From positions 1 to 64,000 of the forward strand of contig CAMCZW010000004.1 of assembly GCA_945888435.1 (NCBI GenBank): a stretch of 64,000 bases of DNA. Reading direction: 5' to 3'. Every line of letters begins with the position of its first letter. The first letter of the stretch is position 1. Source of the DNA: a bacterium UBP8_UBA817 (lineage in GTDB: Bacteria; Margulisbacteria; Marinamargulisbacteria; SXXA01; SICP01). The notes beneath the pieces are model-generated. The model saw nothing but the letters and a program-made list of their open reading frames with translations. It did not search any database and was not told the origin of the DNA. Positions 16,945-26,540 of this stretch are shown piece after piece. The position numbers and the translations under genes were made by a program.

Positions 16945-18801
16945 CTATTCTTCCAGATAATATCTTACCGTCGTGACAACCGTTCCACGTCTAAATCTCA
17001 ACAACGCCTTAATCATAATCGCAGACTGATTATGTAAAAGATTATGCCACCATTTTTTAGTAACAAATTCCGGGATAATAATCGTAATCATGCCATGATT
17101 CGGACGTCGGTTCACTTCATCAATATAGTCAAAAACAGGTCGATTAATAGACCGATACGGAGACTCTAAAACCGTCAAAGGAACAGCGCACCCCCATGCT
17201 TTCCAGGCCGCCTTAAGTCGCTTTGCCCCCTCAGAATCCAACTTCACATGCACAGCTTCAACGTGAGACGACAAACTCTGTGCATACTCAAGAGCAGGAA
17301 ATGTTACTTTATTAAAAGAGGATACCAAAACCAATACCGTATGAGTCAGTTGAGTTGGCTTATACACCCCAGTAGTGACCACCGCTAACTGTTTTGCCAC
17401 AGATAAATAATGACGTTTAATTGCTTGAAACATTAAAATGATTAAAGGGATTGCAACAAAAACAATCCAAGCCCCATGAAAAAACTTCTCAACAGTAATG
17501 ATCACAGTAACGACACCTGTAATTGCACACCCAAAGGCATTAACAGCTAAACCCCATTTCCATCCCACAGATTTCACCCTGAGATGATGCTTAATCATAC
17601 CCAGCTGGGCTAGGGTAAAGCAGATAAAAACACCTACCGCATAAAGAGGCACCAACGCATGGGTATCTCCTGAATAAATAAAAATCAAAAGCATCGATAA
17701 AATTGCGAGCCCAATAATGCTATTATTAAAGACCAGTCGGTCACCAATATTCATTAACTGTCTTGGCATGTATCCATCATGGGCCAACAAATTAGTCACA
17801 CCAGGAAACCCAGCAAAAGCAGTATTAGCTGCCAAGATCAACAAAATCATAGTCGAAAACTGAAGTAGATAATATAAAAATGTCCCATTGCCAAACACAA
17901 TACGGGCAACTTGAGATAACACAGTTTCATCAGTAAGCGGGGTAATATTAAATGCAAAGGCCAAGTAAGTAATTCCTAAAAATAACCCTGCAAGTAATAC
18001 CCCCATAATCGTCATCGTAATGTTGGCTTTCTTAGCAGCAGGCTCAGCAAACGAGTTCACACCATTTGAAACAGCTTCAATACCCGTTAACCCCGCACAC
18101 CCATGAGAAAATGCTTTTAAAAAAACCAATACAAAAGCAATGGTCCCAAATCCAGATCCAGATGGCGCAACCGCAGAAGGAAGTGGAAGAAAAATCGTCT
18201 CAGGAATCATAATTAACTTAAAAATACCAACGCCAACCATCAATAGCATCATGACAACAAACAAATAGGCTGGCACTGCAAAGGCGCGCCCTGATTCCCG
18301 CAATCCCCTTAAATTTAAAAACATAATAATGAGGGCAAACAGTAGGCAAAGTTCTGTTTTGTATTCAAAGGATACTAAGCCTGTAGAAATAATAGCCGCT
18401 GTACCCGCACTCAAGCTAACCGCGACGGTCAAAATATAGTCCACTAATAAGGCAGCCGCCGCAATATGGCTAGAGTTTTTACCAAGATTTTCCTTGGCAA
18501 TGGTATAAGTCCCGCCGCCAGTAGGGTACTCTTTAATCACCTGTCGATAAGACATCACAACAATGGCAATTAAAATCACAATTGCAACCGCAACCCAAAC
18601 TGAAATCACACCAGAATATATAATAAAACTAGATGCCACCAAGGCAAGCAAAATTTCTTCAGTCGCATAAGCCGTTGAAGAAAGTGCATCCGCAGCAAAA
18701 ATAGCCACCCCAGCAGGGATATCCAAGCGTTCATGTTTTTGCCGATGGGTTGCTAAGGGAGCCCCAAATAAAAATCGTTTAATTTCAGATAACATAGACA
18801 T
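16945..18801 (-). CDS. APC-superfamily transporter, KimA-like (potassium or amino acid uptake)
   Basis: An integral membrane protein of about 620 residues with 12 predicted membrane segments followed by a soluble C-terminal domain of roughly 170 residues. The start, AADALSSTAYATEEILLAL, and YPTGGGTYTIAKENLG match KimA/YdaO of Bacillus, a high-affinity K+ importer regulated by c-di-AMP. Other APC permeases are also close, so the substrate is uncertain. Start choices are ATG 18801 or 18795, with 18840 as a longer option; none has a strong ribosome site. I saw no ydaO-type riboswitch upstream. It heads the operon to the M32 peptidase and kinase. Confidence 0.8.
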   Translation of the reverse strand: MSMLSEIKRFLFGAPLATHRQKHERLDIPAGVAIFAADALSSTAYATEEILLALVASSFIIYSGVISVWVAVAIVILIAIVVMSYRQVIKEYPTGGGTYTIAKENLGKNSSHIAAAALLVDYILTVAVSLSAGTAAIISTGLVSFEYKTELCLLFALIIMFLNLRGLRESGRAFAVPAYLFVVMMLLMVGVGIFKLIMIPETIFLPLPSAVAPSGSGFGTIAFVLVFLKAFSHGCAGLTGIEAVSNGVNSFAEPAAKKANITMTIMGVLLAGLFLGITYLAFAFNITPLTDETVLSQVARIVFGNGTFLYYLLQFSTMILLILAANTAFAGFPGVTNLLAHDGYMPRQLMNIGDRLVFNNSIIGLAILSMLLIFIYSGDTHALVPLYAVGVFICFTLAQLGMIKHHLRVKSVGWKWGLAVNAFGCAITGVVTVIITVEKFFHGAWIVFVAIPLIILMFQAIKRHYLSVAKQLAVVTTGVYKPTQLTHTVLVLVSSFNKVTFPALEYAQSLSSHVEAVHVKLDSEGAKRLKAAWKAWGCAVPLTVLESPYRSINRPVFDYIDEVNRRPNHGMITIIIPEFVTKKWWHNLLHNQSAIMIKALLRFRRGTVVTTVRYYLEE

Positions 18802-18843
18802 CGGAGTATATCCGTCATTATCCATAAGTGCCAATAGCAAGCT

Positions 18844-18869
18844 ACACTTATAGTGTACTTGGTAAGTAC
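18844..18869. promoter_or_regulatory. Twin palindromes before the HEPN-motif gene
   Basis: Two adjoining short palindromes lie in the 42-base gap between divergent genes: ACACT-TAT-AGTGT (18844-18856) and GTACTT-GGT-AAGTAC (18855-18869). TATAGT within the first could be a -10 box for the rightward gene, whose GAGGAAA site follows at about 18870. The arrangement suits an operator, but no regulator gene is adjacent. Confidence 0.45.
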
Positions 18870-18882
18870 GAGGAAATAAAAA

Positions 18883-21096
18883 ATGCTATCTAAAATCCTG
18901 GCTATTCAATTGTCAATAAATACTGAAAAAATGATCGATCCTACTGCTGCGAAGAAAGAATTTAAGGCTCTCGAAATACAGTTTAATTCTAAGGATGAGT
19001 TTAAATTTGAGACTTGCTGGAAATTCTACACCAGAAAAAACGTTTTGCCTCCCACGTTTAAAAAAGCGTTCTGTGACTTTTATTTAATATTTATCCGCAA
19101 AAGAGATGTAAAGTATTCAGCTAAAAAGACTGAGCTTGGTTCTTATTATAAAAAGTATGATTTTCTTAAGGACTCTATCGGGAATACTGATCCGGAAAAT
19201 GCAAAACATGATAATGCTCGGGTTGTGTTTATTATACAAGTATTAAATTTTATAAAAAAACATCACACATCTCCGGAAAATATTTTTGATAAATTGCCAG
19301 ATATGCCAGAAGTCAAAGAATCATTAGAATCTATTTGGCTCTATGAGTTGAAGTCAAATCTCAGAATGGTTTCACGGGTAATTGGATCATTATCGGAACA
19401 GTTTCGTTCTCAACATAAAGATAAACTTACCTTTGAAACACGCGACAAGTGGCAAGTATTAGAATATTTTGGCGGATTTATGAGTGAACACGCTGGGGTT
19501 GATTCTGATAGAGATCCAATGCTACAAGACAACGAAATACTCCTTTATAAAAATGACAATAAGCTTATTCCTCTACTTCAAGAGTGGTTTATGCAATTAG
19601 TTATACAAGAAGTGAAGATAGTTGAAGCAGCTTTGGCAGATATTGTTAAAGAGGACGTCCCCGAACTAGTTAAACTTTTTTCTTATATCCATAAGCCGCG
19701 TACGGAGCCGTTAGAAAAAATCCAATTGACCAATATTCAAATTCTAACAACACACTTAAGGGATGATCGTTCGCTAATAGAGCTACTTAAATTTTCTGCG
19801 CAATCTAAACCAACCCTTCGGACTCTGATAGTTGCTACCGATACATATGCCGGGCTAGATGGTTTTTTAAATTGCGCGTTAAACATGTTGGATATTGATG
19901 AAGAGTTGGGCCAGTATGCTATTTTAAGACGGTTTCAGATTTTAGGAGAGTTAATGACGGTCAAAAATATTTCACGGCATGTTCGGGGATACCTTGAAAT
20001 GGTTGATCTCAAACGCTACGTTGATCTACGCGATGGCCTTTCACATCAAGATGAACATGGAAATAAGGCTATTGTGGACCAGCTATTTTTAACATACAAA
20101 CCTCAGATGAAGAGGCTTCTACAGGAAGTCTCTTTTCTGATGGATGCTACGACATGGGTAGTGGCAAAAAGATTTTCCGAACTACCCAGCTGGAAAAAAG
20201 ATGATCTGGAGTACATACAATTTTGGAGAGACCTAAAAATCTATTACTTATCTAAACAAGAAGACCCAACTAGACCATTTATTCCAAACAACCCATTACT
20301 TTCGCCTGAGAATATTCAGGTAGTGCTTCAAACCATAAAAACCTATGGATCAGAGGAGCAACATGGCGAATTAGAGGCTTGTTTACAGGGCAAAGCTCCG
20401 TGGCTAAAAAAGGCAAGTAGTGACACCATTAAAAGGTGTTTTTTTAAGGCGTCTCCAGCAAGAAAAGACTGTATATTATTTCTCAAAAAGGCTGAAGCCG
20501 CTTATGATCAATTCCGTTCTGACGCTATTAAAGACAAAGAAAAAAGAGTGCTCGCAGAAAAATTAAACCGAGCAAAAAAGAAACTTGATCAAGAAGCTAT
20601 TTATGAAGTTTCTCAATTATTTAATCAAGGAGTAACAAAATTATCTCTCGAAGAAAGAATCTTATGGATACAAGAGATTCTAAGCACAATTGAAAGAATT
20701 CTGTGTAGTACTTTTTCAAAAGAAAGTGCTGCAAAAGTAACAACGCTGAAAGCACTTAGGGAATCTGAGGATTTTAAAAATAAAGTTGAAATACTTGTGA
20801 GTCAAAATAGAATTCTTAAAGATGCCCTCGAATATCAGATTGGTTTATTGCTTCAACTTCTAGATTATATCGTCTCCCATTACACAGAGAAATGTGTGGG
20901 CCTTGATTGCCTTGGCAACGGCTCCGAATCGCTTCGTAGCCTGCGAAATTATGTTGAGCATGGAAATAGCCTACTTGATACCATTCGAACAAATAAGAGC
21001 TATCAAATCAGCCAAAAAGATCAAACAACTTCAGCTGCGGTTATTCTACTTCTATTACAATTACCTAAAGAACTAGCTAGTCTCTTAAGAAAGTGA
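18883..21096 (+). CDS. Large unrecognised helical protein with two HEPN-type motifs
   Basis: A 737-residue, mostly helical, charged protein that I cannot assign to a known family. Two R-x4-H signatures of HEPN ribonuclease domains are present: RDGLSH (383-388) and RNYVEH (688-693). The region before the first resembles HepT/DUF86 (an arginine-rich helix, ILGELM, then the motif). Residues 545-575 look coiled-coil. No signal peptide, membrane segment or P-loop was seen. Codon use and base composition look looser than in neighbours. A GAGGAAA site precedes the ATG. It sits alone between a transporter and cysE, with no MNT partner alongside. An RNase toxin or defence effector is an inference only. 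Confidence 0.7.
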   Translation: MLSKILAIQLSINTEKMIDPTAAKKEFKALEIQFNSKDEFKFETCWKFYTRKNVLPPTFKKAFCDFYLIFIRKRDVKYSAKKTELGSYYKKYDFLKDSIGNTDPENAKHDNARVVFIIQVLNFIKKHHTSPENIFDKLPDMPEVKESLESIWLYELKSNLRMVSRVIGSLSEQFRSQHKDKLTFETRDKWQVLEYFGGFMSEHAGVDSDRDPMLQDNEILLYKNDNKLIPLLQEWFMQLVIQEVKIVEAALADIVKEDVPELVKLFSYIHKPRTEPLEKIQLTNIQILTTHLRDDRSLIELLKFSAQSKPTLRTLIVATDTYAGLDGFLNCALNMLDIDEELGQYAILRRFQILGELMTVKNISRHVRGYLEMVDLKRYVDLRDGLSHQDEHGNKAIVDQLFLTYKPQMKRLLQEVSFLMDATTWVVAKRFSELPSWKKDDLEYIQFWRDLKIYYLSKQEDPTRPFIPNNPLLSPENIQVVLQTIKTYGSEEQHGELEACLQGKAPWLKKASSDTIKRCFFKASPARKDCILFLKKAEAAYDQFRSDAIKDKEKRVLAEKLNRAKKKLDQEAIYEVSQLFNQGVTKLSLEERILWIQEILSTIERILCSTFSKESAAKVTTLKALRESEDFKNKVEILVSQNRILKDALEYQIGLLLQLLDYIVSHYTEKCVGLDCLGNGSESLRSLRNYVEHGNSLLDTIRTNKSYQISQKDQTTSAAVILLLLQLPKELASLLRK

Positions 21097-21150
21097 CCTG
21101 CAGCCGCACAATTCATATTTCAAAGAATCCCAAAATAGTTTCAAATACGT

Positions 21151-21156
21151 TACAAT
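21151..21156 (+). promoter_or_regulatory. Putative -10 box of the cysE-trpC-trpF operon
   Basis: TACAAT ends seven bases before the cysE ATG at 21164. AAAGGG lies only a few bases before the ATG, too close for a normal ribosome site, so this looks like another leaderless start. No good -35 box was found. Confidence 0.45.
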
Positions 21157-21163
21157 AAAGGGT

Positions 21164-22036
21164 ATGTCACTCAAAGATATTGAAAAAAAAATTATTGACT
21201 CTTATCAAGCCATTCCAGAGATCACTCATCTCGATCAATCCAGCTTACCGTCTTGGACAAAAACAAAAACAATTCTCTCCTTGATCAAAAAAATCACATT
21301 CCCAGGTTTTTTTGAAGAAATGCCTGTCACACAAAAAACCATGCCGTCTGTCATTGGCGGCCACCTAAGCATCCTAAGTAAAGTCCTAGAAGGGGAGCTT
21401 CAAAAAAGCATCCGATTTCAAACCACAGAATGGACACCCAAAGATGCATCAATAATAACGAGTGAATTTTTAAGCTATATCCCAGAACTTCGCAGATTAC
21501 TCAAAGAAGACATGGACGCTATATTTATGGGTGATCCCGCCGCAGCCAATCACGCCGAGATTGTACTGTCCTATCAAGGATTTCGGGCCATTACCATCTA
21601 CAGAATCGCCCATTTTTTCGAACTCAAAAAAACCCCCCTAATCCCCAGAATTATGTCAGAAATCGCCCATAGCGAAACCGGCATCGAAATCCATCCAGGC
21701 GCCAAAATAGGGACTCATTTCTGCATTGATCACGGAAGCGGAATCGTCATTGGAAGCACAACCACCATTGGTAATAACGTCAAAATCTATCAAGGTGTCA
21801 CCCTTGGGGCCCTAAGCGTCCCAGATCGCAATACAAACGGGAAACGACATCCCACGATCGAAGAAAATGTCACAATTTATGCAGGTGCCACCATCTTGGG
21901 GGGCAACACCATTATCGGACACGACACCACCATCGGTGGCAATGTCTGGATCACCAAATCTATTCCGCACCATTCTAAAATTTTTATGACATCCAATCGA
22001 AAACAAGTTGAGCTCTCAAGTGACCCTCAAATATAA
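21164..22036 (+). CDS. cysE: Serine O-acetyltransferase
   Basis: CysE acetylates serine to O-acetylserine for cysteine synthesis. The 290-residue protein has an N-terminal helical domain and a left-handed beta-helix built of hexapeptide repeats (IHPGAKIG, FCIDHGSGIVIG, NNVKIYQGVTLG, ATILGG). The His in DHGSG and the Asp-His pair are catalytic in the family. The N-terminal helical part is long, as in EpsC-type enzymes from plants, cyanobacteria and Bacteroidetes rather than in short Bacillus forms. It starts the cysE-trpC-trpF operon, nine bases before trpC. Confidence 0.93.
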   Translation: MSLKDIEKKIIDSYQAIPEITHLDQSSLPSWTKTKTILSLIKKITFPGFFEEMPVTQKTMPSVIGGHLSILSKVLEGELQKSIRFQTTEWTPKDASIITSEFLSYIPELRRLLKEDMDAIFMGDPAAANHAEIVLSYQGFRAITIYRIAHFFELKKTPLIPRIMSEIAHSETGIEIHPGAKIGTHFCIDHGSGIVIGSTTTIGNNVKIYQGVTLGALSVPDRNTNGKRHPTIEENVTIYAGATILGGNTIIGHDTTIGGNVWITKSIPHHSKIFMTSNRKQVELSSDPQI

Positions 22037-22045
22037 TGGAGTAAA

Positions 22046-22828
22046 ATGACACAACAATACCTGACTAAAATCATCACCAATAAACAAGCAGAAATTGAAA
22101 AACTCCGTGATAATCAAGGGTTAATCATCACCAAGGCGACCGAGCTTCCGATCGCTAAAAATCAATTCGTAAATGCACTGAGCACTAATCAAAAATTACA
22201 CCTAATCGCAGAAGTTAAAAAAGCATCCCCATCAAAAGGCATTATCCGAAAAGACTTTAACCCTATAGAAATTGCAAAAGAGTTTCAACAAAGTGGGGCA
22301 TCCGCATTATCGGTCCTGACGGAAACCCAGTTTTTCCTCGGAAATCCCGACTTCATCCAACAAATCAAAGAAGAAGTATCACTTCCTATCCTCAGAAAAG
22401 ACTTCATTATTGATCCTCTTGATGTGTATCAGTCCAAAATCATAGGAGCAGATGCCATCTTACTAATCAAAGCGATTTTAAGCGTCTCAGCCTGCGAAAC
22501 ACTAATCAATATCGCACATTCGATCGGCCTGGATGTTGTTCTCGAAGTTCACAATCGTGAAGAAGTCGAAGCCATCAAATCCCTCAAGCCAGACATCATC
22601 GGCATCAACAATCGAGATCTCACAACATTTCATGTGGATATTGATCAAGCCGGTCAGCTTTTTCCAATCATTAAAGAAATGCATGAGGGCCTCATCATTG
22701 CAGAAAGCGGTTATAGCAATCTCGATGAGATCAAAATACTCAGGGATCAAGGGTTTAATGCAGTCTTAATTGGAGAAGGACTTGCCAAACACCCCGACTT
22801 ACTCTCATATTGGCATCATGAAAATTAA
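22046..22828 (+). CDS. trpC: Indole-3-glycerol phosphate synthase
   Basis: TrpC closes the indole ring of CdRP in tryptophan synthesis. The 260-residue barrel shows IAEVKKASPSKG with the catalytic Lys, LSVLTETQFFLG, LRKDFIIDPLDVYQS, GINNRDLTTF and ESGYS. The length is normal. GGAG precedes the ATG. The stop at 22828 lies inside trpF, whose ATG at 22818 overlaps it by 11 bases. Confidence 0.96.
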   Translation: MTQQYLTKIITNKQAEIEKLRDNQGLIITKATELPIAKNQFVNALSTNQKLHLIAEVKKASPSKGIIRKDFNPIEIAKEFQQSGASALSVLTETQFFLGNPDFIQQIKEEVSLPILRKDFIIDPLDVYQSKIIGADAILLIKAILSVSACETLINIAHSIGLDVVLEVHNREEVEAIKSLKPDIIGINNRDLTTFHVDIDQAGQLFPIIKEMHEGLIIAESGYSNLDEIKILRDQGFNAVLIGEGLAKHPDLLSYWHHEN

Positions 22829-23438
22829 AATTTGCGGAATTACGAATCTCGAAGACGCCCAAAATGCAGTGGCTCTAGGCGCTGATGCCATCGGTTTTAT
22901 CTTTACACCTAAAAGCCCGCGCTACATTACCCCTGATGCCGCAGAAGAAATTGCCATCAAAATGCCCCCTTTTATCAAGCTAGTAGGGGTTTTCGTTAAT
23001 CAAAGTAAAGATGAAATCGACGAAATTGCCAACAAAGCCAAAATCGACTTAATCCAACTTCATGGTCAAGAAAGCCCAGAGTTTTGTCTTACTCTGGATC
23101 ATCAAGTCATAAAGGCGATCAACATTGCAGATATCGTCGACATTCAAGAAATGAGCAAATACATGGGCATGGTCAGCGCCATTCTACTTGACACCAAAAT
23201 TGACGGAAAAGAGGGCGGTACAGGCATCTGCTTCGACTGGGGAATTGCACTCCAAGCCAAAGAGGAATTTGATATCCCCATCATCTTGGCCGGTGGAATC
23301 AACCAAGAAAATGTCCAAAAAGCCATCAGCTTAGTCAATCCATATGCCATCGATGTCTCTTCTGGAGTCGAAGAATATCCAGGCAAAAAAGACTATAATA
23401 AAATGAAATCCGTCATCGAAATTGCCCAAACTTACTAG
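22818..23438 (+). CDS. trpF: Phosphoribosylanthranilate isomerase
   Basis: TrpF converts PRA to CdRP, the step just before TrpC. It begins MKIKICGITNLEDA, with the catalytic Cys in the usual KICG motif, then FVNQSKDEI, LIQLHGQESPE, DTKIDGKEGGTG with the catalytic Asp, and LAGGINQENV. ATG 22818 is chosen over an in-frame ATG at 22770 because homology starts there. The 206 residues are normal. Other trp genes are not in the window. Confidence 0.95.
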   Translation: MKIKICGITNLEDAQNAVALGADAIGFIFTPKSPRYITPDAAEEIAIKMPPFIKLVGVFVNQSKDEIDEIANKAKIDLIQLHGQESPEFCLTLDHQVIKAINIADIVDIQEMSKYMGMVSAILLDTKIDGKEGGTGICFDWGIALQAKEEFDIPIILAGGINQENVQKAISLVNPYAIDVSSGVEEYPGKKDYNKMKSVIEIAQTY

Positions 23439-23459
23439 AAAATTTCTTTAAGAATTCTT

Positions 23460-24656
23460 TTAAGAAATCAGTAATCCAGTGAGATTGTTTTCTAACAAAG
23501 CAGCTGTCATCTGAGGGATTTCAGTAGCCCCATCCACCCCAGACGACTTGAGCTCTGGAAAAAATAAATACACATCCGCATAACTAACCATTTGGCCAGA
23601 TGTCCATTTTTCCTCACAAAAACTAAGTAGCATTTTAATCTTCGATTTATGGTCAGAATCTAAAATATAATTACCCAACCGTGGCAAAGACCGATACACA
23701 TAATGAAGCTGGGCAATATAAAATAATTTGGATGTCCATTCAGGCCCAATCACATCAATATCCAAAACATCATCAAAAATATCCATCAAACGAACTGACT
23801 CAGTGTCATTATGAGACGCCATCCCTAACAACTGAATATCAGGATTAAAATGTCTTAACATCTGAGAAAATTCACTATACTCAATATCCGTCACCCCTGA
23901 GGAAACCAGCCCAATATCAATCGTCGGAAAATCCTCAATAATCCCCAATGCATCTTCACCATCTTTAGCCTCTAATAACTCAAAATAATCGGGCAATACA
24001 GGCTTAATCAAGTCCACAGTAGTCTTAGAAGATTCAATGACAATAATATGCAGCTCATCCAAGCCCAGTAGCTTTTTAGAAAATTGAAACTCTGTCGATC
24101 TCTTTTCCATCCTGGCCAAACTCTCTGGCTCATAAATCACATAAACAGGAAAATTAAGCAAAATATCATCCAAAGTCACCAGCTGATAGTGAAGCCGAAA
24201 ATGCCAAATATGTCCCTTAAAAAAATGATCCCAGCGATTCAGGTCAACATCATGCAAAAAAGTCTTTTCACACATAATTCTCAATCTTAAAAAGGCATCC
24301 ATCAGTTGAAATGCCGCTTTACACAGCTTCATCAAACACCGGTCAAATTCAACCATTGAAATTACATCAAATGCACCCAACGTCATCACTTGAGAGCATC
24401 GCTCTGTCTGAAATGCCAAATCCACCATCACAATTTCTTTAAGGTACGACTGAGAAAACAGCTCACTTGAATGTGTGTTCACCCAGTCCAAATCAATATC
24501 AGAGAGCAATAACCCAACAGCAGGGCAGGGGGTTTCTGCAAAAGCCTTTAAAAAGTCAGGAAGTGAATCACAATAGTGTAGTTGAAAAGAAGGGGAGAGT
24601 AAGGCCGAAACCTGAAACTGAAAGCGAGTATCAACAAATGCAATAATCGAGTTCAT
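23460..24656 (-). CDS. Protein with two receiver-like domains, degenerate
   Basis: A 398-residue protein of uncertain role. The N-terminal 120 residues look like a CheY-type receiver (IIAFVDT, then LLSDIDL with Asp53/Asp55). A second receiver-like fold starts near LHIIVIESSKTTVDLIKP and contains AKDGEDALGII. Where the phospho-acceptor Asp should stand (IDIGLVSSGV), a Ser is found, so the second domain is probably a pseudo-receiver. No output domain such as HTH or GGDEF was recognised in the C-terminal 80 residues. The ATG overlaps the mnmA stop (TAATG), so it is the last gene of the fmt-hisF-mnmA cluster. Confidence 0.65.
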   Translation of the reverse strand: MNSIIAFVDTRFQFQVSALLSPSFQLHYCDSLPDFLKAFAETPCPAVGLLLSDIDLDWVNTHSSELFSQSYLKEIVMVDLAFQTERCSQVMTLGAFDVISMVEFDRCLMKLCKAAFQLMDAFLRLRIMCEKTFLHDVDLNRWDHFFKGHIWHFRLHYQLVTLDDILLNFPVYVIYEPESLARMEKRSTEFQFSKKLLGLDELHIIVIESSKTTVDLIKPVLPDYFELLEAKDGEDALGIIEDFPTIDIGLVSSGVTDIEYSEFSQMLRHFNPDIQLLGMASHNDTESVRLMDIFDDVLDIDVIGPEWTSKLFYIAQLHYVYRSLPRLGNYILDSDHKSKIKMLLSFCEEKWTSGQMVSYADVYLFFPELKSSGVDGATEIPQMTAALLENNLTGLLIS

Positions 24657-25729
24657 TATGATCTAATAACGCCACCACCAATCACCCGATCACCCAAATA
24701 GACGACGCACGATTGACCCAATGCAACAAAAGAATGAGGCATTTCTAGCTGGAGCTCAGCCTCATCCCCTTCAAGATAGACCACTTTAGCCTCAATTAAG
24801 GTCATTTGGTATCTCAGTTTAATTTGAAATCGCTTCCCCATAACCGGTTCATCCTGATTCACAAGTGAAAATTGTTTTAATCGAATCAGAGTCGATTTAA
24901 GACTTTCCTTAGGCCCAACAATAACAGTATTGGTTTTCGCATCAATTTTCAGCACATAGTAAGCATCATGAATACCCAAGTTAAGGCCTTTACGCTGGCC
25001 AATCGTATATTGAAATATCCCTTCATGCCGGCCTAATACCTTACCCGAAGTATCCATAATATCCCCGGGCTGCAAATGACTGGCATCCACATTGTCGCGA
25101 ATATAATCTTTATAGGATTTTGTCCCCACAAAACAGATTTCCTGGCTATCCGGTTTATCCGCATTAATCAACACCAGATCCCGCGCAATCGCTCTGATAT
25201 CCTCTTTCACAAATCCACCCAAAGGAAACAAAATATTCGCCAATTGGTGAGACTGAAGCATATACAAAAAGTAAGACTGATCTTTAGCAGGATCAATGCC
25301 TTTTTTAAGAAAATACGCATTTCGTTTTGGGCTATAACTACGGCGCACATAATGCCCGGTTGCCACATAATCCGCATCCAAATCTTTGGCCTTGGACATT
25401 AACTCATCAAACTTAATATAGCGATTACATTCCACACAAGGATTAGGGGTATATCCAGATAAATACTGGTCCACAAAATAATCCATCACCTTCTCTTTAA
25501 AAGGCTCACGAGAATTCACCGTATAGTGTGGAATTCCTAATCGACTTGCAACACGTTTAGCATCGTTAATCGCACCTAAATTACAACAGCTTGAAATCTT
25601 CTCATCTTCTTTTGGCAAAAGCTGAAGAGTAATCCCAATCACATCATATCCACGTTTTTTAAGCAGGGCAGCTGTCACAGAAGAATCAACTCCGCCACTC
25701 ATCCCCACCAAAACACGCTTTTTTTTCAT
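24656..25729 (-). CDS. mnmA: tRNA-specific 2-thiouridylase
   Basis: MnmA inserts sulfur at the wobble uridine of tRNAs for Lys, Glu and Gln. The PP-loop MSGGVDSSV activates the uridine. A catalytic Cys lies in NPCVECN and the second in QEICFVG. GHYVRR and the C-terminal IGQRKGL segment match the family. The 357 residues are of normal length. The start directly follows the hisF stop. Confidence 0.96.
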   Translation of the reverse strand: MKKKRVLVGMSGGVDSSVTAALLKKRGYDVIGITLQLLPKEDEKISSCCNLGAINDAKRVASRLGIPHYTVNSREPFKEKVMDYFVDQYLSGYTPNPCVECNRYIKFDELMSKAKDLDADYVATGHYVRRSYSPKRNAYFLKKGIDPAKDQSYFLYMLQSHQLANILFPLGGFVKEDIRAIARDLVLINADKPDSQEICFVGTKSYKDYIRDNVDASHLQPGDIMDTSGKVLGRHEGIFQYTIGQRKGLNLGIHDAYYVLKIDAKTNTVIVGPKESLKSTLIRLKQFSLVNQDEPVMGKRFQIKLRYQMTLIEAKVVYLEGDEAELQLEMPHSFVALGQSCVVYLGDRVIGGGVIRS

Positions 25730-26530
25730 TTAAATTCTCCTAATCGGCAATTGCATATGATCACAGTGGGTTTTAATTTGTTCCACCGTCAATTCTTTAA
25801 AGTGCAATAAAGATGCCAACAACGCAGCATCACATACAGTCAAAATATCAGAAATATGACTCAATGCTCCGGCCCCGCCAGATGCAATCACGGGCACCTT
25901 TACTACTGAGGCCACCGCTTGGGTGAGTTCAATATCATACCCATCTTTTGTACCATCTTTATCCATAGAAGTCAGTAAAATTTCACCCGCACCCTTATCT
26001 GTTAAAAACTGGGCCCACTTCACTGCATCAATCCCAGTCGCATGCCGGCCACCATGAGTAAATACTTCAAATCGACTCGACGCGTCCAAAGACACTTCAG
26101 CAATCGGATAAACTGCCACAGAAGAACTCACGCGTTTCACATCAACCGCAGCAACAATACATTGAGACCCAAAATGAGCACTCGCATCAAAAATCAGCTG
26201 AGGATTGCTCACCGCCGCTGTATTAATAGACACTTTATCCGCACCCAAAATCAACAATTCTCTGATCATATCAATATCCGAAATCCCGCCGCCAACAGTA
26301 AATGGAATAAACACCTGCTCGGAGGTTCTCGCAACCAAGTCCTTCAAAATGGCTCGTTTGTCAGAGCTGGCTGTAATATCCAAAAATACCAATTCATCCG
26401 CACCCTGCTCATCATAAAAACGAGCCAGTTCAACCGGATCACCCGCATCTCTCAAGGAGACAAAATTAGTTCCTTTTACGACTCGGCCATTAGTGACATC
26501 CAAACATGGAATAATTCGTTTCGTTAACAT
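25730..26530 (-). CDS. hisF: Imidazole glycerol phosphate synthase, cyclase subunit
   Basis: HisF cyclises PRFAR to imidazole glycerol phosphate and AICAR, using ammonia from HisH. It starts [19 protein letters not shown], with catalytic Asp in CLDV, then [22 protein letters not shown] and the later Asp in [12 protein letters not shown]. The ATG at 26530 has GAGAG upstream; a TTG one codon earlier is unlikely. The 266 residues are normal. No other his genes are in the window. Confidence 0.96.
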   Translation of the reverse strand: MLTKRIIPCLDVTNGRVVKGTNFVSLRDAGDPVELARFYDEQGADELVFLDITASSDKRAILKDLVARTSEQVFIPFTVGGGISDIDMIRELLILGADKVSINTAAVSNPQLIFDASAHFGSQCIVAAVDVKRVSSSVAVYPIAEVSLDASSRFEVFTHGGRHATGIDAVKWAQFLTDKGAGEILLTSMDKDGTKDGYDIELTQAVASVVKVPVIASGGAGALSHISDILTVCDAALLASLLHFKELTVEQIKTHCDHMQLPIRRI

Positions 26531-26540
26531 CAAATCTCTC

